A DNA stretch of 5,675 nucleotides from a bacterium (GTDB lineage Bacteria; Bacillota_I; Bacilli_A; Acholeplasmatales; JAEDCM01), in NCBI GenBank assembly GCA_024695185.1, contig JAILIR010000183.1, positions 1-5,675 on the forward strand, in the 5' to 3' direction. Position 1 is the stretch's first letter, and each line of letters begins with the position of its first letter. The translations under genes were made by a program, and so were the position numbers. Positions 1 to 5,675 of this stretch are shown here, piece after piece. The notes beneath the pieces are model-generated. The model did no database searches. It was not told the DNA's origin and worked only from the letters and a program-made list of their open reading frames with translations.

Positions 1-2
1 TA

Positions 3-3000
3 AACGTTGGCTTTAATATCTTAATTAATTATGTTGAACCAATTGATTTATCAAAGTTTGATATGGTTAATTACTATAATGAAGTATTAGATGATTTAAC
101 TAATGAAAAAAGAAGACTCCTTGTTATGAAGGGACTAGAAGTAAGTTTTGATGGAAATGAATATACAATTTATGCACCTGATACAGTGGTAAATTTTAAT
201 TTATATGCTAGAGAAGTAGAAAAGAGATTTAGTATACTAGGTATACCTGTTACTATTAAGATTGAACAGTTTAAAATTGAAGAAAAGGTAGAAAATACTG
301 TTGAAGTAGTTGATGAAGATGACTATGGTGTAAAAACTGTAAAAGTTGAAATGCCAGAAAAGCCAAAAAAAGAGGAAAGAAAGAGCTTTTATGGAGCTCC
401 AAGACAAGCTAAAATTACATCACAAGTACTTGAACCAATTAAAAATATTCCATGCGATCAGCTTGGTTTAAGTGATTATGAAAATACCAAAGGACCTCTA
501 AGCTTTAGAGTTAGAGGTGAAGTAATCACCAAAGATATTAAGCAAGTAGAATCTAAGAAATTTAAAAATGGTAATATGAATATTTTAAATATTGTTATTA
601 CTGACTATACAGATTCTATTAATGTTACTAAATATGTATTTAAACCAGAAGAACTTGCTGAAGTTGAAAAAATAAAAATATCTAATTGGGTAGAAGTATG
701 TGGATCTGCTGAATACAGTGCTTTTAGTAGGGATGTTATTTTAAAGGCTAATAGTATTGAAATAATAGAAGCACCTAAAAAGAATATAAGAATGGATAAT
801 TATGAAGAAAAAAGATGTGAGCTTCATGTCCATTCAAAGATGTCTACAATGGATGCTATTACTGATATTGCTGATTACTTTAAGCGTGCAGCCTTATGGG
901 GACATAAAGCACTAGCTATCACAGATCATGATGGTGTATATGGTTTTCCACAAATAATGCATGCTGTAAAGGATAATAATTTAGATATTAAGCCAATTTA
1001 TGGTGTTGAATTATCTAAGGTGGATGTTAAAAACAATAAGATTGCTTTTAATAATATGGATATTGATTTAGATGATGCAACTTATACTGTACTTGACGTT
1101 GAAACAACTGGTTTATCTAATCAATTTGATGAAATTATTGAAATTGCTGCATACAAATTACATAATGGTAAGTTTGTTACAGCATTCGAGGAATTAATTA
1201 AAACAGAAAGGCCACTTCCTCAAAAGATTAGTTCTTTAACTAATATCACTGATGCTATGTTAAAGGAAAAGGGTAAAGATAGAAGTGTCGTTTTAAGAGA
1301 GTTCTATAACTTTATTAAAGGTACTATTCTAGTAGCTCATAATGCTAAATTTGATATTGGTATGATTTATGAATCATTCAAAAGAAATGGTATTGAATTT
1401 GATGAGTTCCCTGTAATAGATACATTACCACTTTTAAAAGCACTTCACTTTGATGATTTAAAGGGCTTTGGTTTGGATAGAATGGTTAAGTTCTATAAGG
1501 TTAGATTAACTGAACACCATAGAGCAACAGATGATGCTTATGCTACTATGGAATGCTTTAGTAGTATGCTTGATGAGGTTAGAAATAAAGGTATTACTAA
1601 TTATAGTAATCTAAATAATCTAGTAACTGAAGATTCTTGGAAATGGCTATATGGCGACCATATTACTATACTAGCTAAAAACCAAGATGGTTATAAAAAC
1701 TTATTTAAAATACTTAGTGATGCCTTAACTAATCATATGTATAAAAAGGCTAGAGCTTTAAAAGAAGTTATTGAAAAGTATAGAGATGGTATTTTAATAG
1801 GTAGTGCATGTATTAATGGTGAAATATTTGAAACTGCCTTAAATAGAACTTATGAAGAACTACTTGAATTAGTAGATTTCTATGATTATTTAGAGGTTCA
1901 ACCTATAAGTGTATTTGCTCATTTAAAAATAGGAACATATGTTGATCCTGATTATATGATGCAAGAAGCTATTAAAAAGATTATAAAAGCTGCTAAAGAA
2001 AAGAATAAGATAGTAGTTGCTACAGGTGATGTTCACTATCTAGATCCTGAAGATCAAAAGTATAGAGATATTTATCTTAGAACCAAAAGTGTTGGTGGAG
2101 GAATGCATCCACTAGAAAAATATCCTGGAGTAACTCTACAACATTTTAGAACTACTGATGAAATGATGGAAGATTTTTCTTTCTTAGATCTTGATACAGC
2201 TAGAGAAATAGTAATTGAAAATACTAATTTAATAGCCGATATGATTGAACCAATCCAAGTATTCCCTAAAGGATTATTTGACCCTGCAGATGATGAATTT
2301 AAAGATTCTTTAGGTGTAGAATCTATTGAAAAAGAACTACAAAGAATTGTTAATGAAAATGTTCATAAATTATATGGTGATGAGCTTCCTTTAATCGTTA
2401 AAGAAAGGCTAGACAAAGAGCTTAACAGTATCATCACTAATAAGTTCTGCAGTGTTTATTACATGAGCCATATTCTAGTTAAAAAGTCTCTAGAAGATGG
2501 ATATCTAGTAGGTAGCCGTGGATCTGTTGGATCTAGCTTTGTAGCTACTATGATGAATATAACAGAAGTAAATCCACTAAGTCCACACTATAGATGCCCT
2601 AGATGTAAATTCTCATCATTTAAGATGAATGATGAAGAAAAAGAAAAATATGGTATTAGACCTATTGAAATTGATTTACAAGAAAAGTTAAAGAATGTAG
2701 ACTCTGGTTTTGACTTACCAGATGCTATATGTCCTATATGTGGTACACCTTTAAAGAAGGATGGCCATGATATACCATTTGAAACCTTCCTAGGATTTAA
2801 AGGAGATAAGGTTCCTGATATCGACTTAAACTTCTCAGGTGAATATCAAGCTAATGCTCATGAATTCATTAGAAGTGTTATGGGCTATGATAATGCCTTT
2901 AGAGCAGGTACATTGTCAACTGTTGCTGAAAAAACAGCTTATGGTTATGTACTTGGTTATTGTGAAGATAACCATATAAATATGCGTAAGGCTGAAAAAG

Positions 3001-4325
3001 AAAGAGTAGCTAAAATTATTGAAGGTGTTAAGCGTACAACAGGTCAACATCCAGGTGGTATTGTTGTAGTTCCTAAGAGAATAGAAATATATAATATTAC
3101 ACCAATTCAATATCCATCTGATGATACGACAAATGCCTTTAGGACGACACATTTTGAATATCATACATTTGAAAGTAACCTGCTAAAACTAGATATACTA
3201 GGACACGATGATCCTACTATTATTAGATTCTTTATGAACTATGTAAATGAACATCCTAGTGAGTTCCCATTTAATAGACCACAGGATATTCCAGTAGATG
3301 ATAAAGAAGTATTAAAGATATTTAGTGGTACTGATTGCTTAGGTGTAACAAAAGAAGAAATACTTAGTGAAGTAGGAAGTTTAGCAATACCTGAATTCGG
3401 TACAGGATTTGTAGGTCAAATGCTTGTTGATACTAAACCAAAAACATTTGCCGAACTTGTTAAAATATCTGGTCTATCACATGGTACCGATGTATGGTTA
3501 AATAATGCAAAAGACTTAGTTACAGGTGCTAAGGTAGATTTTGGCAAGATTCCATTTAGTAAAATCATAGGATGTCGTGATGATATCATGGTTGACTTAA
3601 TGTATATGGGACTTGAACCATCAATGGCCTTTAAGATAATGGAATTTGTTAGAAAAGGAAAACCTAAAAAAGAAAAAGATGCATGGAGTGGTCATGTTGA
3701 ATATATGAGACAACAAGCAGTACCTGAATGGTATATTTGGTCTTGTGGTCAAATCAAGTACATGTTCCCTAAAGCCCATGCCACAGCTTATGTATTAATG
3801 GCCTTAAGAATTGCTTGGTTTAAGGTACATAAACCATTATTATTCTATTCAGGTTTCTTCTCTAAGCGTGTTGATGCTTTTGAAATTAAAACAATGTGCA
3901 GTGATGCTAATACCATTAGAAATAGAGTACTAGACTTAAAAGAAGGTAAGCTAGAAGAGGAAGAAAACCTATCTGATAATAAGGTTGGAGATATTTTAGA
4001 TACTCTTAAGGTAGTACTAGAAATGGTATCAAGAGGAATGCACTTTAAGATGGTAGATATTAATGAATCTCTAGCAACTGAGTTTAAGATTATACCTGAA
4101 GAAAATGCCTTACTTTGCCCATTTGTCGCAATTGATGGTTTAGGTAGTGCCGTTGCGCAAGATATCGTTAATGAAAGAAATAAAGCACCATTTAAATCTA
4201 TAAATGATGTCTTAAATAGAACTAGAATTAATCAAACAATTGCTGATGTTATGCAAAAATATGGATGCTTTGGTGGCATGCCAAGTGATGCCGAAGAAGA
4301 GACATTTGATTTATTCTCTGTTTAA
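3..4325 (+). CDS. polC: DNA polymerase III alpha subunit, PolC type (5' end outside window)
   Basis: PolC is the replicative DNA polymerase with built-in 3'-5' proofreading. The frame is open from base 3, so the first internal ATG (base 63) is not the true start; B. subtilis PolC (1437 aa, recalled) suggests about 75-95 residues are missing. Numbering from that ATG (1420 aa): the remainder of N-terminal domain I and a charged linker (to ~120); an OB-fold (~145-235); PHP first half with H255/H257, D288/H289 and E316; an inserted DEDDh exonuclease with D345/E347, D431, H486 and D491, all intact; PHP second half with C583, D656 and H658; the GSRGSVGSS motif (817-825); a Cys4 zinc module (C845, C848, C890, C893); palm aspartates D919, D921 and D1044; fingers RTTGQHPGG (991-999) and KYMFPKAHA (1232-1240); a helix-hairpin-helix (~1355-1375); and a C-terminal clamp-binding-like TFDLF. 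Catalytic residues all look functional. Insertions relative to Bacillus lie in the zinc module and near 1060-1075, 1153-1165 and 1200-1210. Identification is near certain. Confidence 0.98.
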   Translation, partial: NVGFNILINYVEPIDLSKFDMVNYYNEVLDDLTNEKRRLLVMKGLEVSFDGNEYTIYAPDTVVNFNLYAREVEKRFSILGIPVTIKIEQFKIEEKVENTVEVVDEDDYGVKTVKVEMPEKPKKEERKSFYGAPRQAKITSQVLEPIKNIPCDQLGLSDYENTKGPLSFRVRGEVITKDIKQVESKKFKNGNMNILNIVITDYTDSINVTKYVFKPEELAEVEKIKISNWVEVCGSAEYSAFSRDVILKANSIEIIEAPKKNIRMDNYEEKRCELHVHSKMSTMDAITDIADYFKRAALWGHKALAITDHDGVYGFPQIMHAVKDNNLDIKPIYGVELSKVDVKNNKIAFNNMDIDLDDATYTVLDVETTGLSNQFDEIIEIAAYKLHNGKFVTAFEELIKTERPLPQKISSLTNITDAMLKEKGKDRSVVLREFYNFIKGTILVAHNAKFDIGMIYESFKRNGIEFDEFPVIDTLPLLKALHFDDLKGFGLDRMVKFYKVRLTEHHRATDDAYATMECFSSMLDEVRNKGITNYSNLNNLVTEDSWKWLYGDHITILAKNQDGYKNLFKILSDALTNHMYKKARALKEVIEKYRDGILIGSACINGEIFETALNRTYEELLELVDFYDYLEVQPISVFAHLKIGTYVDPDYMMQEAIKKIIKAAKEKNKIVVATGDVHYLDPEDQKYRDIYLRTKSVGGGMHPLEKYPGVTLQHFRTTDEMMEDFSFLDLDTAREIVIENTNLIADMIEPIQVFPKGLFDPADDEFKDSLGVESIEKELQRIVNENVHKLYGDELPLIVKERLDKELNSIITNKFCSVYYMSHILVKKSLEDGYLVGSRGSVGSSFVATMMNITEVNPLSPHYRCPRCKFSSFKMNDEEKEKYGIRPIEIDLQEKLKNVDSGFDLPDAICPICGTPLKKDGHDIPFETFLGFKGDKVPDIDLNFSGEYQANAHEFIRSVMGYDNAFRAGTLSTVAEKTAYGYVLGYCEDNHINMRKAEKERVAKIIEGVKRTTGQHPGGIVVVPKRIEIYNITPIQYPSDDTTNAFRTTHFEYHTFESNLLKLDILGHDDPTIIRFFMNYVNEHPSEFPFNRPQDIPVDDKEVLKIFSGTDCLGVTKEEILSEVGSLAIPEFGTGFVGQMLVDTKPKTFAELVKISGLSHGTDVWLNNAKDLVTGAKVDFGKIPFSKIIGCRDDIMVDLMYMGLEPSMAFKIMEFVRKGKPKKEKDAWSGHVEYMRQQAVPEWYIWSCGQIKYMFPKAHATAYVLMALRIAWFKVHKPLLFYSGFFSKRVDAFEIKTMCSDANTIRNRVLDLKEGKLEEEENLSDNKVGDILDTLKVVLEMVSRGMHFKMVDINESLATEFKIIPEENALLCPFVAIDGLGSAVAQDIVNERNKAPFKSINDVLNRTRINQTIADVMQKYGCFGGMPSDAEEETFDLFSV

Positions 4326-4328
4326 TTA

Positions 4329-4363
4329 GGGATGGATGTAAAATATACATCCGCCCTTTTTTT
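4329..4363 (+). terminator. Intrinsic terminator of polC
   Basis: The hairpin begins three bases after the polC stop codon. GGG (4329-4331) pairs with CCC (4354-4356), A4332 is bulged, T4333 wobbles with G4353, and GGATGTA (4334-4340) pairs with TACATCC (4346-4352) around the loop AAATA. A run of seven T follows (4357-4363). This is a classic Rho-independent terminator, and it makes polC the last gene of its transcription unit. Confidence 0.93.
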
Positions 4364-4364
4364 A

Positions 4365-4393
4365 TTGAAAAAAAGGACCTAGTATAGTATAAT
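4365..4393 (+). promoter_or_regulatory. Vegetative (sigma-A type) promoter of the Bax inhibitor-1-like gene
   Basis: The -35 box TTGAAA (4365-4370; 5 of 6 match to TTGACA) and the perfect -10 box TATAAT (4388-4393) are separated by exactly 17 bp. Initiation would fall near 4400, giving a very short leader of about 16 nt that is essentially just the ribosome binding site. The -35 box starts one base after the T-run of the polC terminator. No operator-like repeat overlaps it, so expression is probably strong and constitutive (inference). Confidence 0.88.
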
Positions 4394-4402
4394 CGATAGA
4401 GA

Positions 4403-4410
4403 GAGGTGAT
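4403..4410 (+). promoter_or_regulatory. Ribosome binding site that fixes the start at ATG 4416
   Basis: GAGGTGAT matches the anti-Shine-Dalgarno core AGGAGGTGATC over eight bases and ends five bases before ATG 4416. An in-frame TTG at 4410 would lengthen the protein by two residues, but it overlaps the last base of this site and so cannot use it. ATG 4416 is therefore the start. Confidence 0.9.
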
Positions 4411-4415
4411 TGTTT

Positions 4416-5171
4416 ATGCAATTAAGAAATCCATTATTCAAGAATATGGATAATACTTATGATTATGAAAAAACTGATTGCGCTACACTACATGGTATTT
4501 TCGGTAAGACATTATTTTTAGTTGGAGTTACTATTTTAGCTGCAGTACTTGCAATGGTATTTATGTACAATTTAACAGAAGATAACATTGTGACATTTAT
4601 TGGATTATTATTTGGTTCAATTATTGTTGCATTAATTGCTGGTTTAATAGCATCGTTCTCTGTTACATTGTGCCCTGTATTCTCTGTTATTTATGCATTA
4701 GCAGAAGGATTTATGCTAGGAGTAATTTCATTATTATGTGAATTATATTATCCTGGTGTAGCTATTTGTGCTGTTATCGCAACATTCGTTGTTACTCTAG
4801 TAATGGGTGTGTTGTATTTTACAGGCATTGTAAAAGTTGGAAAGAAGCTTAAAGCATTTGTTCTTACAGCATTAATTGCTTTAGTATTAGCTGGTGGAAT
4901 ATCTGCTATACTTGCTGCTTGTGGATTTAAGGGAATGGACGAAGCATTATATGGTTCTGGTCCAATTGCTTGGTTAGTATGTATTTTCGGTGTATTAATC
5001 GCTACATTACTATTATTAATCGACTTTGATTATGCTGCTAATTTAGCTGAAGGTGGAGCTCCAAAGAAATATGAATGGAAAGCTTCATTCGCTTTAACAA
5101 CTAGTATAATTTATCTATATTTAAGATTATTAGATTTATTCTGTAGAATAGCTGCAGCATCTAAAAAATAA
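4416..5171 (+). CDS. Bax inhibitor-1/YccA-like seven-helix membrane protein
   Basis: This 251-residue integral membrane protein resembles the bacterial Bax inhibitor-1-like branch (Pfam BaxI_1, PF12811). I recognise the N-terminal NPLF, the CPVFSVIYALAEGFMLG segment, the LLIDFDYA motif, GAPKKYEWKASF before the last helix, and LYLRLLDLF within it. Predicted helices lie at roughly residues 29-50, 59-81, 85-107, 115-138, 147-170, 182-204 and 224-242, followed by a short basic tail (SKK). The length is usual for the group. In the better-studied relative BsYetJ, an acidic pair in the last two helices gates a pH-dependent calcium leak. Here D203/D205 sit at the first position, but the second position holds R237 with D240 three residues on. 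The biological role of this bacterial branch is not established, so a channel role is inference. It has its own promoter and terminator and looks monocistronic. Confidence 0.9.
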   Translation: MQLRNPLFKNMDNTYDYEKTDCATLHGIFGKTLFLVGVTILAAVLAMVFMYNLTEDNIVTFIGLLFGSIIVALIAGLIASFSVTLCPVFSVIYALAEGFMLGVISLLCELYYPGVAICAVIATFVVTLVMGVLYFTGIVKVGKKLKAFVLTALIALVLAGGISAILAACGFKGMDEALYGSGPIAWLVCIFGVLIATLLLLIDFDYAANLAEGGAPKKYEWKASFALTTSIIYLYLRLLDLFCRIAAASKK

Positions 5172-5186
5172 TTAGATAATGATTTT

Positions 5187-5216
5187 AAAAATACTCCTTC
5201 GTGGAGTATTTTTTTT
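5187..5216 (+). terminator. Intrinsic terminator of the Bax inhibitor-1-like gene
   Basis: AAAAATACTCC (5187-5197) pairs perfectly over 11 bp with GGAGTATTTTT (5203-5213) around the loop TTCGT, and an eight-T run spans 5209-5216. It lies 15 bases after the stop codon. The outer five pairs are A-T, part of the A-tract/U-tract flanking the GC-containing core. Confidence 0.93.
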
Positions 5217-5220
5217 GCAA

Positions 5221-5244
5221 AATTGTTTAATTATTTAAACAATT
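5221..5244 (+). repeat. Perfect inverted repeat, possible operator
   Basis: AATTGTTTAA (5221-5230) and TTAAACAATT (5235-5244) are perfect inverted copies separated by TTAT. No T-run follows, so this is not a second terminator. The dyad covers the -35 region of the next promoter and ends four bases before its -10 box, a good place for a dimeric repressor. Being almost all A/T, it could also be chance in DNA of this composition. No regulator is identifiable from the sequence. Confidence 0.6.
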
Positions 5245-5254
5245 ATGATATAAT
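5226..5254 (+). promoter_or_regulatory. Extended -10 promoter of the YfhO-like gene
   Basis: TGATATAAT (5246-5254) contains a perfect -10 box preceded by the TGn extension. The best -35 candidate at 17-bp spacing is the weak TTTAAT (5226-5231). An extended -10 often compensates for a poor -35, so this is a credible promoter. Initiation would fall near 5261, giving a leader of about 54 nt to ATG 5315. The inverted repeat 5221-5244 covers the -35 region, suggesting regulation (inference). Confidence 0.72.
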
Positions 5255-5276
5255 TATCTTGTTTTATGCAGTATGT

Positions 5277-5289
5277 AGGAAGGAGAGAG
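5277..5289 (+). promoter_or_regulatory. Strong Shine-Dalgarno sequence, distant from the first ATG of the next gene
   Basis: AGGAAGGAGAGAG is a strong purine-rich ribosome binding site. The nearest in-frame ATG of the following gene (5315) is about 29 nt beyond its AGGAG core (5281-5285), far too distant for normal use. An in-frame ATT at 5291 sits five bases after that core, the ideal distance. The site therefore points to a start upstream of 5315. Confidence 0.75.
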
Positions 5290-5314
5290 CATTAATAATT
5301 GCTTAATATTTCAT

Positions 5315-5675
5315 ATGTTTAAATTAAGATTTTTAAAAAGCACCAGAAAAACAATTATATATTTAGCTATTATTATGGCAATATTCTTAATCTTCTTTGC
5401 CGCATATATGGCAATAGATTCAGATGCCTATTACACATGCTGTTCAGATGACTTATTACAGTATTTTAAAATAGGAGAAGACTTTGCTGTAAAGCTTAGG
5501 ACGGGTAAGCTATCGTTTTATAGTTTCAATAACTATTTAGGATCTTCCTTCTTTGCGGATACTTACTATATTCCTTTAGATATATTTACGATAATAACTT
5601 TCTTATTATCATTCTTTATGAATTTTGAAATCGCATTTGGTCTAACAGAAATGATTAAATTATTCTGTGGTACAT
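5315..5675 (+). CDS. YfhO-family membrane protein, N-terminal part (3' end outside window)
   Basis: The frame stays open from ATG 5315 to the window edge, giving 120 residues. A basic start (KLRFLKSTRK) precedes a first membrane helix at about residues 13-34, then an outward loop with DDLLQYF (45-51), KLRTGKLSFYSFNNYLGSSF (60-79) and YYIPLDIF (84-91), and a second hydrophobic segment from about 88 on. This resembles the start of YfhO-type proteins, large multi-pass GT-C-like membrane proteins, some of which are involved in glycosylating lipoteichoic acid. In that fold the acidic residue of the first outer loop (here D45/D46) is usually the catalytic one. Family members run to about 800-900 residues, so most of the gene is missing. 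The start is uncertain: no ribosome binding site precedes ATG 5315, while an in-frame ATT at 5291 is ideally placed and would add eight residues. The frame is closed upstream by TAG at 5276. Other GT-C glycosyltransferases remain possible. Confidence 0.78.
   Translation, partial: MFKLRFLKSTRKTIIYLAIIMAIFLIFFAAYMAIDSDAYYTCCSDDLLQYFKIGEDFAVKLRTGKLSFYSFNNYLGSSFFADTYYIPLDIFTIITFLLSFFMNFEIAFGLTEMIKLFCGT

Noticed and set aside
63..65. ATG at 63 as the true start of polC
   Set aside because: The frame is open to the window edge with PolC-like sequence before it (VEPIDLSKFD), no ribosome binding site precedes it, and the family has about 75-95 further N-terminal residues.
1069..1580. Exonuclease block as a foreign insertion in the PHP domain
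   Set aside because: An exonuclease embedded in PHP is the normal architecture of all PolC proteins.
2916..3164. 82-codon open frame on the minus strand
   Set aside because: It lies wholly inside the most conserved part of polC, antisense to it, has low-complexity Ile/Phe/Tyr/Thr-rich content and resembles no family I know. It is a shadow of the real gene.
4410..4415. TTG at 4410 as start of the Bax inhibitor-1-like protein
   Set aside because: It overlaps the last base of the Shine-Dalgarno match, and ATG 4416 has ideal spacing.
5221..5244. Inverted repeat as a second terminator
   Set aside because: The arms are almost pure A/T, no T-run follows, and it directly abuts a -10 element, so an operator or chance palindrome is more likely.
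5266..5295. Nine-codon open frame (MQYVGRREH) in the leader of the YfhO-like gene
   Set aside because: It has no ribosome binding site and starts about five bases after the predicted transcript start. It runs through the purine-rich Shine-Dalgarno region, and nothing suggests it is translated.
5299..5322. Seven-codon TTG-start frame (MLNISYV) overlapping ATG 5315, a possible coupled leader peptide
   Set aside because: The spacing from the AGGAG core (13 nt) is long and the start is weak. The in-frame ATT at 5291 explains the Shine-Dalgarno site better. I cannot exclude it fully.

Overview
The window is a low-GC, AT-rich piece of a bacterial chromosome. It holds one long incomplete gene, one complete small membrane-protein gene, and the beginning of a third gene, all on the + strand. 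The long gene encodes PolC, the Gram-positive type of replicative DNA polymerase III alpha subunit, so the organism belongs to the Bacillota or the Mycoplasmatota-like lineages. Tryptophan is encoded by TGG throughout, no in-frame TGA occurs in any of the three genes, and the two visible stops are TAA. The standard bacterial code therefore applies and a Mycoplasma/Spiroplasma code is unlikely. Low GC, strong AGA/TTA/CTA codon use and PolC insertions relative to Bacillus would fit an uncultured gut Bacilli/Erysipelotrichia-like or clostridial genome. That placement is inference only.

Layout: bases 3-4325 are polC, cut off at its 5' end by the window edge (about 75-95 N-terminal residues are probably missing). 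It ends with a good intrinsic terminator (4329-4363). The -35 box of a near-consensus vegetative promoter (TTGAAA, 17 bp, TATAAT; 4365-4393) starts one base after the terminator T-run and drives a 251-residue Bax inhibitor-1/YccA-like membrane protein (4416-5171), which has its own terminator (5187-5216). A 143-bp intergenic stretch (5172-5314) then holds a perfect 10-bp inverted repeat, an extended -10 promoter and a strong Shine-Dalgarno sequence. It leads into the start of a YfhO-type multi-pass membrane protein (ATG at 5315, or possibly an ATT start at 5291), which runs off the right edge.

The three genes look like three separate transcription units: a terminator and a fresh promoter lie between each pair. 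I see no functional link between them beyond co-location: chromosome replication, a membrane channel-like protein, and probably cell-envelope glycosylation. No RNA genes, mobile elements, CRISPR arrays or attachment sites are visible. This is mostly an ordinary housekeeping region, and I found no convincing new system. The points most worth a second look are the unusual translation start and the palindrome-covered promoter of the YfhO-like gene, plus some lineage-specific departures in PolC.
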